From: Cylicocyclus nassatus
Taxonomy: Eukaryota; Nematoda; Chromadorea; Rhabditida; Strongylidae
Length of the DNA: 64,000 nucleotides
NCBI GenBank assembly: GCA_958299035.1
Contig: CATQJL010000001.1
Span: 47,866,461 to 47,930,460, forward strand
Direction of reading: 5' to 3'
Shown here in pieces: positions 1 through 10,622 of the stretch. Positions within the stretch are counted from its first letter, which is position 1. Every line of letters begins with the position of its first letter. The position numbers and the translations under genes were made by a program. The notes beneath the pieces were generated by a model, which saw only the letters and a program-made list of their open reading frames with translations, did no database searches and had not been told where the DNA came from.

Positions 1-244
1 TTGAAACGCTCAGCTTACAGATGTGCATGTGGCATAAATCCAAAATCCGCAAGAGATTGTAATACAGGCCCACTTCCGGGCCAAAAGCCATGTGGATCCG
101 CTTGGCGGGCAATTTTTGAAGGATCCATTCATGGGATCCGCTCATGCTTTCGTGCATTGGGCTTTTGGCTCCATGCAAAATATGGGCTCAAAAGGTTGGC
201 TGGAACCTGCTCTACGAATTTCGTAACAGACAGACAGACAGACA

Positions 245-290
<46 letters not shown>

Positions 291-323
291 CGTAAACACC
301 CTTAGCCCGTTATTATAAGTTAT
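1..323 (+). repeat. Dispersed repeat R1, copy A (cut by window edge)
   Basis: This is a non-coding repeat whose 3' end is a stretch like CTACGAATTTCGTAACAGAC that runs into a GACA/CA microsatellite. The same body appears reverse-complemented at 622-985 and again in plus orientation at 3866-4230. Shared landmarks include a CATGTGGAYCCG block, TGCTTTTGCATATTGGGCTT-like text and the ACRCGCTCTACGAATTT block just before the microsatellite. CTTAGCCCGTTATTATAAGT at its end mirrors ACTTATAATAACGGGCTAAG at about 626-645, so copies A and B form a hairpin. The apparent open frame over it is low-complexity and not credible coding sequence. The superfamily is not identified; microsatellite-ended repeats occur among Helitrons and some LINEs. 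Confidence 0.7.
223..289. repeat. GACA / CA microsatellite
   Basis: A run of GACA units passes into uninterrupted CA units. It forms the 3' terminus of repeat R1, and shorter versions end the other R1 copies. Confidence 0.95.
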
Positions 324-331
324 GTTTTTGG

Positions 332-482
332 AATGAGTAGTTGTTTACATTTTTCGTGATAGTCGGCATTGCACGGTGAGTTTCAATGCCATCATTATGC
401 GAGGATGAGTAGGGCATTCAGACAGTATTAGAACGAGTGCTCACCTCTGCGAAGCAAAGGTAACGCACTCGTACATTTATAT
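332..482 (+). repeat. Short dispersed repeat R4, copy 1
   Basis: About 150 bp beginning AATGAGTAGTTGTTTACAT and ending after a small palindrome related to CCTCTGCGAAGCAGAGG. Similar sequence lies at 1187-1338 (same strand) and 3516-3668 (opposite strand). The copies share the order GTCGGCAT, CGGTGAGTT, GAATGAGTA, then the hairpin and an ACGCACTSGTA end. No open frame is shared. It looks like a small non-autonomous element or a module of a larger one. Confidence 0.7.
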
Positions 483-621
483 GACCGGATCAGCTTCTAC
501 CAGCTTCTACCCCTCACCAAAAAATAGAATAAGGAGAAAAATGTAATCAGTTGACACAATTGACATAGCCTTTTTGGAAAGCGTGTGAAACAACGTTTTG
601 TGAAAAGCTTGCTGGGAAAAT

Positions 622-985
622 CATGACTTATAATAACGGGCTAAGGGTTGTTTACGTCTTTTTGTACGTGTGTGTGTCTGTCTGTCCGTTACAAAATTCG
701 TAGAGCGTGTTCCAGCAAACGTTCTAAGCCCAAATTTTGCATAGCGCATGCTACCTTCATGGAAGCCCAATATGCAAAAGCACGAGTAGATTCGTTGAGT
801 GGATCCCTCGGAAATTGCGCGCCAAACGGGTCCACATGGCTTCTGTACCGCAAAATTCGGTCCGTATCACCACTTTTTGCAGAGTCGTGGATGAGTTTGG
901 TAAGCAAATGTGCAAGCGATGGAGTTTAGCCAGAAAAGTGATTGAAAGTTTACTACATAACGAAAACGGCGCCAAAACGAATTGG
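622..985 (-). repeat. Dispersed repeat R1, copy B (inverted)
   Basis: Read on the minus strand this matches 3866-4230 over about 360 bp, including the blocks TGGACCCGTTTG, TGCTTTTGCA and ACACGCTCTAYGAATTTTGT followed by the GACA/CA tract. It also matches the shorter copy A at 1-323, with which it forms an inverted pair. Short open frames here are not conserved between copies. Confidence 0.7.
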
Positions 986-1186
986 TTGTGTAAATGGTCA
1001 ATTTGCCAAGGTTCTAGCTAAGCGTTTGAGAAGATTTTCGCACAAAGATGTAGCTCACGGTTATCATTACTTTCATGGCGGCTACCAAGTAATGACAAAT
1101 CCAAAAACCTATTCGAATTTGCGTTTGTTTTCCTGCGAAAAGTTTCATCCACGCGAAATCACCGATCTCACGTGAAAAGACTTTCT

Positions 1187-1338
1187 AAATGAGTGGTTGT
1201 TTACATTTTATTCGTGGTAGTCGGCATAGCGCGGTGAGTTCCAGTGCCATGATTTTACGAGAATGAGTAAGGCACATAGATAGTAGAGCCAGTGAGAACC
1301 TCTGCGAAGCAGAGGTGACGCACTGGTAGCTTAAATAT
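1187..1338 (+). repeat. Short dispersed repeat R4, copy 2
   Basis: Second copy of R4, with the hairpin CCTCTGCGAAGCAGAGG intact. It lies about 200 bp after R1 copy B. The same pair, reverse-complemented and similarly spaced, occurs at 3516-4230. Confidence 0.7.
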
Positions 1339-3515
1339 CCGTGCACAATGTTGCTAGGTGAAGGCTTTCCGTGTAAGTAAAGCTAAAAGAGCTGATGTGT
1401 GAACGGCCGGATCCTGCACAAGTCACATCTGCAATGGCTTTGCCCCCTATTGCTGTTTCATTCGAGCAGTCATTGCCGATCGGTTGGAGCGGTAAGGTAG
1501 AACTGTGTTTTTCAGTATGTCGAGATGTGCATAAGATTGCGCTCAAGTCAAGCTAAAAAATTGACAGTTTTGATGCAGACGAGACAGCTGGTTTTGAATG
1601 CTTCAAATGATTATCTACGAACCAATTCCACGGTTAATTATTGATTGCTCATAAAAAGCGAAAAATCAACCTCATGTATTGAAGAGCGAACTTACAGCAA
1701 AGAGAGAAATTCTGACAGAGCAGGTCATGCATTTCGATCGTATCTCTTACTAGCGGTTGCTTTGAATAAGTAAAGAAAACTGCGCAAGTTAGTAAGTACC
1801 TACAAGGAGGAAATGACTCACCTCACTTAATCGCACTAGAAAATCGCCATGCTTTAGAAGGAGTGCTGGAATATCTTCGCGAGGGAGGTATCCATGATAA
1901 AAACTTGATGAATGAAGCCAATTATCCGCAACCTCTGTCTGAAATTGAACATGTTCGAATGACGTCACGCATTCAGCAGTTTAGAGGAATGTGGAACATA
2001 CGAAACTGTCCCCTTCGGAATGTACACTTTTAAGACTCATCGTCGTTGCAGACGATTCAGCCAGTGACTTCTCTCCTATCACAGAATCCTTGTCTTTTGA
2101 GTCGCTGGTCATGGTAGATAGTTAGCTAAGAATGAAGCTCTCTCCTCACTGTTTCGGAGAAACGTTTTGTACCACATCGATGATTTATGAATAAACACAA
2201 TTTCATTTCGTCATACGATTGTAGAGGGTGTATCAAATCAAGCTGGCAGTCTTATAGATTACTCCTTCAATCAACACTAACAACTTTCATGAAGATATGT
2301 AGTTTATACAACACTGCAAAAAGATGGGATTCAGTACATTTCACTCGAAGGCACTTGTAGAGCTCTTTCCATCAAGTTTTAGATTGTGGACGATGGATTC
2401 AATTCGCTGCAGAAAAGCGACTGAAGATGCGTCTACGCTGCTTTGAAGCCTGCTTATTGTAGGTTGGAGGTGAGAAGAAAAAAAAACGCTTTAAAAGAGC
2501 TTACAGTACTAACTATCCTGCAATGTCCTCTTCAGAACATTTTCGCATATTTGGAAGCCAATTTTAAATTGGTGAGTTAAAATTTTCAATCATTGTCAGA
2601 GAGTAGCTCTGCTCCGGAAGAACGCCCTTCTGCATCGCTGGCCTTCGCAGGCTAATTACTGCGCGCCTTTCATTGGTTGGCGCTGCCGCGGCGATAAGCG
2701 AAAGAGCCATTTTGTCGCATTAAAGATGCAGGTGCTCTGAACTGAATAAGTTCAAAAAGGACTCTTCCAAAGAGAAGAATTAAGTTTTCTCGGAAATCTC
2801 GATTAACATGAAACTCAAGAAATGTTACACGTTGGTAACTCTGACAGGTTTCTTTCTTGGTAGGTTTCAGTTTAGCACGTAATTTTGCGGCGTTTGGAGA
2901 ACTGAAAAAGTTTGAGAATGTGCATTTGCTGGCTTCGAAATAGTCAAAAATGTCTAAAACTCTGCTAATAAGAAAGGCGAGTAGTTAGCGCAGCCTTGGG
3001 TGAGAGTAGCGTTACTTCGGAGCGGTGCAGAAGGACATACACCTGCTCTGCTTTCATGGACGATTCACTCCGCATTCGAACCAGCCCTGCAAGAAAATTC
3101 GACATACGAATAGCTTTATCTTATGAAAATTCGACAGAACCGAAATTTTTTTCTAAGGCAGCGTCCACTCAGAAAGTCACCTCCCATGTTTTTGCCATTC
3201 TGGGGCCATTGTGTGGCTCTGATCACAGTTATGAAGTTCAAGTTGTCCAAAACCCCTAAAAACCCGACCTGGGACCCTATTTTGTTGGCGCAGATGGCTT
3301 TCAGTACATGGGTGGGCGGAGCATGATAGGATCTGGACGGGGATTGTTGGCACTTTGGATGTTCCAGGTCCACTGTCTCCATTCAGAGACCGCCTTAGAG
3401 GACCCGACCAACCAGATGCCCCTCTCTTGGGGCCTACATCTAGAATTGGCACTAATCGGAGGGGGTCAGATTTAGCCTGGTTACTGCCTTTAACTTCACC
3501 CTTTCAGCTAGCGGA
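1339..3515. other. Interior between two inverted composite repeats; no gene seen
   Basis: About 2.2 kb bounded by the inverted R1/R4 composites at 622-1338 and 3516-4230. The longest open frames are below 95 codons, overlap on both strands and show no recognisable domain. I see no TIR pair, tRNA or splice-consistent exon series. It may be plain intergenic sequence or the non-coding core of one large fold-back element. Confidence 0.4.
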
Positions 3516-3668
3516 CTTATTTATAAACCAGTGCTTCACCTCTGCTTCGCAGAGGCTCGCACTGGCTCCTCTATCTATATGCATTCCTCTTGCTCGCATG
3601 ATGTCACTTTGAAACTCACTATGCGATGCTGACCATCATGAACGAATTGTAAACAACTACTCATTTTA
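3516..3668 (-). repeat. Short dispersed repeat R4, copy 3 (inverted)
   Basis: Reverse complement of the R4 copies at 332 and 1187. It contains CCTCTGCTTCGCAGAGG and ends near AACTACTCATTTTATGAG. With R1 copy C it makes the mirror image of 622-1338. Confidence 0.7.
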
Positions 3669-3865
3669 TGAGCTTTTCCATGTAGGAGCGGTAAATTAGG
3701 AAGAGAAAGTTTTTGCATAGAAGATCAAAAGAGATTGTCGGCCATACTGAAGATATTATTGCCGATTAGTTTTTACAAAAGACAGTTATTTTGTCCCCTA
3801 CATTTCTGAGCAGAAATCTGCGCAAAAAATTAGATGAAATCTTGACAAACTGATGATCTACGCAA

Positions 3866-4230
3866 ACACTCCTTTTTGGCGCTGATTTTGCGTAAAAATA
3901 GATATTTTGCTCACTTTCTGGACTTAAGCCTATGGTCTGCACATTTACTTGTTAAGCAAATCCACAACTTCGCAAAAAGTACAATCATCGACCCACATTG
4001 GTCGGTCAAAAGTCGCGTGGACCCGTTTGACGCCCAGTTTCTGAAGGTTCCAATTATCGGATCGGCGTGTGCTTTTGCAATATTTACCTACATGCTGGTA
4101 GGGTGCCATGACCAAAATTTCAGCTCAAGTCCTTGACTACAACACGCTCTATGAATTTTGTGACAGATAGATATACACACACAGACACACAAACAGACAG
4201 ACGCTTAGCGCTTTATTGTTAAGTAATGAT
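3866..4230 (+). repeat. Dispersed repeat R1, copy C
   Basis: Plus-strand R1 copy ending in ATGAATTTTGTGACAGATAG followed by CA/GACA-rich sequence. It is the most complete match to the reverse complement of 622-985. Confidence 0.7.
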
Positions 4231-4231
4231 C

Positions 4232-4345
4232 ATTTATATAATCGTGACGACGGATTTGACTGCAGACTTTGCGCCCACGGCATAAAACGCTCACACAAGA
4301 AAACATCACCTCAACGCTTAGCTCAATTACCTCTGGTGTCTATCT
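4232..4345 (+). repeat. Dispersed repeat R3, copy a (5' part)
   Basis: This contains ATCGTGACGACGGATTTGAC, then a GCATAAAACGCTCA block, CATCACCTCAACGCTTAGCTC and a final CTCTGGTGTC. The same ordered blocks occur at 16425-16660 and 19440-19690. In those copies the repeat continues into a GC-rich GCGCGCGGCCGCGCC-like 3' part that is missing here. Confidence 0.6.
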
Positions 4346-4517
4346 ATATACTCATACGTGAGCAAAAAAACCGTTTGACTAGAGATGAAAACTAACAAGT
4401 AAAGTATCAGAAGTCGCAATGGCCTTTTGATATGAGGTAGGTACCTTCTAGAGCAGCTTGGAAAGCTGATTCCACAACAGCCTTTTTTAGCTGCAGAACG
4501 AGTCTGGGTAGGGAGTT

Positions 4518-4949
4518 AGGATTGTTTCAGACTGCCGCATTGACCGCAGCAGACTGCAGCTGACCGCACTGATAGCAAGGGCCGCACAGATCGCTGCAGC
4601 TTTTCGTAAAGATGGAGAGGATAAATAGTTGTAGCCCAAACCATCATCAACAATATATGCATAGACCCAAAAGTCAACACAAGCGAGAGTAAAACAGGTA
4701 TGTGCAGTAACAATAGGAATCAGAACAAATGTAAGCATACCAAAGAAAAACAATTGCCAAAATTTGATTGAAAAGGGTAAGTTAGAACGTATGAATTTCC
4801 TAGGCGTAAATCACGGTGATTTGAAGTAATCGCAGTTGTTTTCTTTTTTACGAGAGAATGCAGCGATCTGTGCGGCCGTTGCGGTCAGTGCGGTCAGTTG
4901 CAGTCTGCTGCAGCCTGCTGCAGTCAGTGCGGCAGTATGAAACAACCCT
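4518..4949. mobile_element. Non-autonomous TIR element with PstI-rich arms
   Basis: A left arm with TTGTTTCAGACTGCCGCATT is mirrored by a right arm whose complement reads AGGGTTGTTTCATACTGCCG. The inverted match extends about 80 bp through CTGCAG-rich sequence to GCACAGATCGCTGCA. The interior of about 250 bp has no transposase frame. It is a MITE by structure. Its ends resemble the GGCAGGGTTCATACTGAGCC ends of the hairpin element at 62464. A clean target duplication was not found, so the superfamily is open. Confidence 0.75.
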
Positions 4950-5824
4950 TACGAGCACTTTAATCACCAAATTATACATTGTTTAGAGGTACTCTGTGAG
5001 CACGGAGACTGTTCAAACGCTTGTTAAGCACTACAGCATAACTTTATAAAAGGTAGAACTACATTCAGCACTAATAAACTTTTTCATTCAAGTTTAAGCT
5101 CAAGATACAAGGGTTTGGTAGTTTTGGCTGCACTTTGCGTTGTTAAATTTCTGCAAATTGAATTCAATAACTCTCAACCCAGATTCGTTCTGCAGCCACA
5201 AGTATACGAACTTGCGGTTCGTATCATTCTTTGGACCCTGAGGAATGCACGGCGCGCAAGGTGGGAATAGGCCCGAAGATTTCCCACAGCATAATGTTCT
5301 TTGATAGCTTATCAACCCATTTATCTTGCTTGTTCTTAGTTTGTTTATGTTCACAAGTATATATAAGTAGTGGTTAGTCGCGTTGTACCATTTTATTTCT
5401 TTGCTTTCTTCTTACAGTTATTTAGTATTTTCGATGATTCATCTATTTTTAGCATATCTGTCAACATCCCCTCACAGGACCCTCACAGCGCAGTCACAGC
5501 CCCCCGCACAGGACCCTCACAGCAACTCACAGCACATCCTTTTGACATATATGCATATTGTATTGTTTGTCTGTTATTATCGTAGTCGCATTGTAGTTAT
5601 TAGTTGCTTTTAGTAATAAAAGTTTAATTACCCAAGTTTGAGGTGTACTCGCTGTGCGTAAGTCCCGCGTGGCAGCCGATCGATCAACAACACACAGTCC
5701 ACTCACAGTCCACACGCTGACTCACCGATCATACAACAAGAGACTGTCTTGATATCAGCGTTACAAGCTTCAGATGATACCTATCTCAAGGGGCCCCTGC
5801 GACTTTTGACACTTCCCTCGTAAG
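4950..5824. other. No gene or mobile element recognised
   Basis: AT-rich sequence. A short imperfect tandem stretch at about 5475-5535 repeats CACAGGACCCTCACAGC-like words, and another CACAGTCCACTCACAGTCC-like stretch lies at 5690-5715. Small open frames here have no recognisable features. Confidence 0.4.
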
Positions 5825-5902
5825 AAATGCGTTCTCCGAAGTGGCGTGCGTGCAGCGCGCGGTCGCGCCATCGCCACGATTTTTTTAAAATGCCTTATAG
5901 GA
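5825..5902 (+). repeat. Dispersed repeat R3, copy b (3' part only)
   Basis: This shares the GCGCGCGGTCGCGCCATCG block followed by CCACGATTTTTTT and AATGCC with 16600-16650 and 19620-19670. The 5' half of R3 is absent here. Confidence 0.55.
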
Positions 5903-6300
5903 TTGAGGGTAGTTCAAATATGAAATTCCTAAAAATTGTCACATGTTTTATTAACAACCAAACTTTTTATTGTTCAACTGGTCATAAGTGATTGTTGAAA
6001 GTCCGTCTGGGAAAGTGTACGCCAAATCGCTGCAGAATGTCAAGACCACTTTGCGAAACGATCTTCATTCAGAAGACGGAGTAAGATGTTGCCGTTACAT
6101 TCAAGTCCTCACCAACCACGCACCTAGCGGAAATATGCAGTCTGTGGAGCAGCCTTGCATGCCAATAAAACTTGGCAACAGAGAGTTTCCGAGAATGGTT
6201 TTTTTTTACACTTTCCATAGCATGTTTCATAGCACATGTTTGTTCCATAGCTTTGCACAGCACTTTCAAAGTAAGACATAGCAAATCAAGGGCAGGTAAA
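5903..6300. other. No gene recognised
   Basis: Roughly 400 bp. A 97-codon plus-strand frame starts at 5988, but it overlaps a minus-strand frame of similar length and shows no motif or splice context. Nothing else was seen. Confidence 0.3.
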
Positions 6301-6558
6301 CTCGAGTTATTTGTAACTTATGTGAGACTACACACTAAGCCCTATCAGCGACGGCACCCTTACTGGTAATTCCAGTGAAACATGTTTTTTTGCCTAACAA
6401 AGTGTAAAAATGTGTTCTATTGACTAAGATGTATTCAACAAAAACAAAATAGATAAGGAAACAAGCAGGAATCACTGGGAATGAGGTTCTAGTTTTGCTG
6501 TTCGTCAGTTAGCGTGCTTAGTGTGCACCACGCATATTAAGTTACGAATGACTTGACG
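6301..6558 (+). mobile_element. 260-bp MITE family M1, copy a
   Basis: The ends read inward from the left as TTATTTGTAACTTATGTGAG and from the right (complement) as GTCATTCGTAACTTAATATG. An almost full-length reverse-complement copy lies at 8573-8831. The copies share internal blocks around GCGACGGCACCC, TGTTCTATT, ATCACTGGGAATGAG and TAGTTTTGC...TCAGTTRGCGTG. No transposase is encoded. Two similar-length copies with matching ends make a mobile element likely; the superfamily is unassigned. Confidence 0.75.
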
Positions 6559-8016
6559 ATAGGCGAAATTTTTAGTTATAGGAGAAAATGGAGAGAAAAA
6601 AAAACAATACTTGTAATTTGAACACAAAATTTTATCTTATTCCATTCCTATGAAAAACGTCATTATCCAGGAAAAACCTCGCAACAAAGGGTTAAACGTA
6701 TTGCCACTGATTTGGCAAACTTATAGCGCTTATATTTCGACGTCTACACAAACGGATGCGTTGAAATGGGCTCGATATAGTGGCTTGGAGAAACGGAGTT
6801 GGCTGCTTTATCGATAGATTTTCACAATTATCTTGAGGTATACATAGGCATCGTTGAATGTCTCCGTATTTACTACGCACTAACACGTAGGCAAATAGAA
6901 TAGAAAATTGTAGCATCTGGAAGTGTAGTTTTTATAAAGGAGAAATGTGTCTTACCATTTTACCATTTTGACTTACTACGCATCTATGGCAACTCTAGCG
7001 GCAGGGCAGGGAAGAGGGACTCACGTCATAGGCATAATGATCGTAACCTACAACAATTTGGAAAACATCCAATTCTCTTCGAGGATTCGGCGGACCCTGG
7101 CTCCTTCATCTGTAAGAAATCTCTCCTCCCTCCACTTCTTCCGAGAGGTATAGGCAGCACAAGGTGAGCAAATGTCAAGCTGGAATCCATTTTGGATGGA
7201 AAAGGAGATATCGTAAATATACGTTTACATTATACACTTACATACATTCTCCCGAAAGGGTTGCTTTACGACTAACACACAAAACACGACCTTGCTTGCG
7301 CGTAACCTTCGAAAGTCCAAATTTTCCATCATCGAGTTGTAATTAAATGTCTTCGTTATTACACACACTCATAACGATATGACTAAGAATTTGGAGTGTA
7401 GACGGGCATGAATAGAAGAGGCATAGTGCAGAGTGCTGTGGAAAAATTATGTGACTGAGGTTTGTGACCTTTTTTCTAAAGACTTCCCACTACCAAAAAA
7501 TGATAAAATTGCTCGTTTGCAACGCACAGATGATGATATGGCACGCAATTTGTGTAGCGCAGTAGGGCTAATAAACAAAGTATGAGAAATTATAAACTCA
7601 TGTGAATAAAGAGCATGCTTGATTTTTTTTCCAAATTGGGTGGGCAATTGCCCACCTAATGCCCCACCAGAAGTATGCACCAGAAGAAGTACTACCAGAA
7701 GTAGACAAAATTCCATCTCACTTAAGTTTTTCAAGCTTTTCATATAAACCTGTTCTACACCTCAAGTTTAGTATATAGTAACATTCTGGTTCCAAAACTC
7801 CTCTTCTCCTCCCCATTAGGATTCGATAGCAACGACGTTTTTGAGGAAGAAAGCGCCCTCCAATCGAACAACCTACGCAGATGGCGCAATCAAGCGGAAA
7901 ATCGTAAAAATCGATAGCGGCAAGGGCGAAGTCGTTTCACCGATGTCCATTTGCCAACCTCGTGCTGGGCCATGGTTACAGAGTGTCTTAAAAAATATGC
8001 AAATGATATAATCGTT
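6559..8016. other. Mostly featureless; one short frame with a signal-peptide-like start
   Basis: No repeat pair or multi-exon gene was found. On the minus strand, 7743-7447 is open for 98 codons. It starts with a short polar stretch, then a run of Leu/Val (LLLVVLLLVHTSGG) that looks like a secretion signal, followed by an unremarkable tail. The underlying DNA is a degenerate ACCAGAAGTA tandem, so the hydrophobic run may simply translate a simple repeat. It is not called as a gene. Confidence 0.3.
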
Positions 8017-8424
8017 AAAGGCAGCGTCCGGGCATATGGACCTATGGGGATTTTATGTGGAAAGTAATTCTGGGGTCCTAACCAAAGCAGGGCCCAAGCG
8101 GCAGCGCAAATAATTCACTAACGACTGAGATATACGTCTCCAAACTGGACCGCATGATCGTATTTCGCATGGATTCATGGCGCGACACATAGGTTTCGCG
8201 TGGGTCCTCGCGACACATCAGTTTCGCGCGAGGACCCACGCGAAACTTATGTGTCGCGCCACGAATCCATGCTAAATACGATCCTGGGGTCCAGTTTGGA
8301 GGCGAATATCACAGCCGCTAGAACACCATTTGAGCTGCCGGTTGGGCAGAGTCTTAGTTAAGGTCCCAAAATTACTGTCCACGTGAGATCCCCATATGTC
8401 CAGATTTGCCTGGACGCTGCCTTT
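8017..8424. mobile_element. 408-bp palindromic element, AAGGCAG family, copy a
   Basis: The whole segment is one inverted repeat. The outer ends are AAAGGCAGCGTCCGGGCA and its near complement ending in TGGACGCTGCCTTT. The centre (about 8165-8270) is an almost perfect palindrome containing CGCGAGGACCCACGCGAAAC. No coding frame. The ends match those of the 424-bp palindrome at 53756-54179 (AAGGCAGTGTCCCGGCA), so two copies of one fold-back family are present. Confidence 0.8.
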
Positions 8425-8572
8425 GATAACTCGCTTGGTTCTATATCTTTTCCCTTTGGGCAACATTCTTTAGGGCTTAGATCAGCTCAAAATTCCAGTA
8501 TGGAGCGAAACTTCGATTTTTCTTAATTTTGTAGGGTTATGGCTTGAACTTTCAGCAGACAGCGTCGTTGTA

Positions 8573-8831
8573 TCGTCATTTGTAACTTAATATGCCTAGT
8601 GCACACCCTACACGCCAACTGACGAACTGCAAAACTAGAACATACTCATTTCCTGAGATTTCTTCTTCTTTCCTTATTTCTCTTGTTTTTATTGATTACA
8701 TGTTGGATAGTAGAACACATTTCTACACATTGTTGGAGTAGAAAATGTTTCACTGGGAAGTTACAAGTATGGGTGCCGTCGCTATTAGGATATAGTGTGC
8801 AATCTCACACATTAAGTTACAAATGACTCGA
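8573..8831 (-). mobile_element. 260-bp MITE family M1, copy b (inverted)
   Basis: Reverse complement of the element at 6301-6558, beginning CGTCATTTGTAACTTAATATG-like and ending AGTTACAAATGACTCGAGG. Divergence is moderate, so the two copies are not recent duplicates. Confidence 0.75.
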
Positions 8832-9344
8832 GGTTAAATTAGGCTCCTTGATTATAAAATTTCACAAAACAGCGGAAATTGTGTGGCGGAGTTTTTCTGT
8901 TTTCATTACTCAACTTTTTACCACCAGTTTTGGTCTTTTTAGATGATGTATTCATCGTTGAAGGATATTGAAAGTGCAGTTGTTATTGTTTTTCTGAAAT
9001 AACCTAAGAAGGAAGCATGACCGTGGTCTGCAAATTTCATTTTCGAAATCGGCAGCTCTGACTAGCCTAGTATGAAAGTTGTTGGCATGTTTGGCTTCCT
9101 TCCTGAGGCAAAATGCGACTTTTAACGGCTAAACCTCCAGTTCCTACCATAATCCTACACTGACGAAGAAAGTTCGGAGACTAAGTTCATGCTGTAAATC
9201 TAAGTTGATGCCAGCTCCAGCGAACAGTACCTGACAATAGGCGAAGGACTCTGAAGCAGGAGAGATAAATAATCAAACAATGTGCGCATTGGGGACACAT
9301 TGATTTCTATGACCACGCACAGTATTCAATTCTTAATCCTTTGT
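8832..9344. other. No gene recognised
   Basis: AT-rich spacer between the M1 element and the minisatellite palindrome. Nothing specific seen. Confidence 0.3.
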
Positions 9345-9392
9345 GAGATCCATTAGGCTTTGGCCATACTTTGCCCATGATGCCGATTTTAC

Positions 9393-9530
9393 CAGTGTTA
9401 CTCGTGTTACTCGTGTTGCCAATGTTGTCAGTGTTACTCGTGTTACTCGTGTTGCCGATGTTAGTAGTGTTACTCGCGTTGCCGATGTTATCAGTGTTAC
9501 TCGTGTTACTCATGTTTCTAGTGTTACCGC
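9393..9530 (+). repeat. Minisatellite, left arm
   Basis: Repeats of 9- to 21-bp units such as GTTACTCGTGTTGCCGATG. It is open in more than one frame because the unit length is a multiple of three. Confidence 0.9.
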
Positions 9531-10179
9531 CTATTGCTGTTGAGCATCAAAATGACCTCCAGTACATCTCAATTTCTTGGACGACACCTCACCAACTGGT
9601 GAGTATTTGTACTACTACTGATGCCAAATGCTGTTTCAGTTCGGCAATTCTTCAAGGCAGTAGCTCGGGAAAAGCGACAGCAAGCTTTCCACAATTACAT
9701 GGCCTTTTGGATGCGCTGAGTTTATTGCTGTGCTTGAATAGTCAAAAAGTACTTGTTACGGCGTTTTTCTACCTTGGAGATTTTTGGAAGGGGATGGGTG
9801 AGCGATTGCCAACTGAGTCGCGATTAGCTGCCTGAACCGATCAGCCAGTTACCGCCAAAATGGGTAGAGTTACTGTCTACTGCAGCCAGTAGCTGTTTAT
9901 GAGGGAATCCCTCCCTAGTCCCTCTAATTATTTCCAAGATAGGAAAACGCTGTAAAAAGCACTTTTTTGACTACACAAGCACAGCAATAAACTAAGCGCA
10001 TCCAAAAGGCCATGTAATTGTGAAAAGCTTGCAGTCGCAATTTTCTCCGAGCCACTGCCTTGAAGAGATGCCGAACTGAAACTGCACGGTATCAGTAGTG
10101 GTACAAATACTCACCAATTGGTGAGGTGTCGTCCAAGAAATTGAGATGTACTGGAGGTCGTTTTGATGCTCAACAGCAA

Positions 10180-10460
10180 TAAAGGCGGTAACACTAGAAA
10201 CATGAGTAACATGAGTAACACGAGTAACACTGGTAACATCGGCAACACGAGTAACACTGGTAACATCGGCAACACGAGTAACACGAATAACACTAGTAAC
10301 ATCGGCAATACGAGTAACACGAGTAACATTAGTAACATCGGCAACACGAGTAACACGAGTAAGACAACATCGGCAACATCGGCAACACGAGTAACACGAG
10401 TAAGACAACATCGGCAACACCGGCAACACGAGTAACACTGGTAACATTGGCAACACGGGC
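10180..10460 (-). repeat. Minisatellite, right arm (expanded)
   Basis: The same unit in reverse complement (ACGAGTAACACTGGTAACAT), but about twice as long as the left tract, so copy number changed after the arms formed. A separate hairpin, GCATCGGGGATC with GATCCCCGATGC, follows at about 10470-10512. Confidence 0.9.
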
Positions 10461-10622
10461 AAAGTATGGCATCGGGGATCGCTATGGCCAAAGCCTTAGT
10501 GATCCCCGATGCGAAAGCTAGAAATGTTTTATTTAAGAAGCAAAAGTAAACCAAAATGTTAGTCTCATGGTCCCACCGCTCATATGTGTCTTAACCAAAA
10601 ATTACCACCATGAGTGCATTTA

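Larger units (their letters stand above)
9345..10505. mobile_element. 1.16-kb inverted-repeat element with minisatellite arms
   Basis: The left arm (9345 to about 9790) and right arm (about 9930 to 10505) are reverse complements. Outermost is GGCTTTGGCCATA with CTTTGCCC. Next comes a GTTACTCGTGTTGCCGATGTT minisatellite. Then follow unique blocks including CCTCCAGTACATCTCAATTT, GACGACACCTCACCAA, TTCAAGGCAGT and ACATGGCCTTTTGGATGCGC. The roughly 140-bp spacer is not palindromic. Frames across each arm are open because of the repeat periodicity, and both arms also keep the same short frame after the minisatellite (residues AVEHQNDLQYISISW). No recognised domain is present. By structure it is a fold-back element; its class is unknown. 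Confidence 0.75.

Noticed and set aside
622..1175. Overlapping 72-94 codon frames on both strands
   Set aside because: They coincide with repeat R1 copy B and are not conserved in copies A or C.
9371..10554. Several 90-156 codon open frames over the minisatellite palindrome
   Set aside because: They are open on both strands because the repeat unit length is a multiple of three. The products are low-complexity (Val/Leu/Pro or Asn/Thr/Ser repeats), so they are not called as genes.
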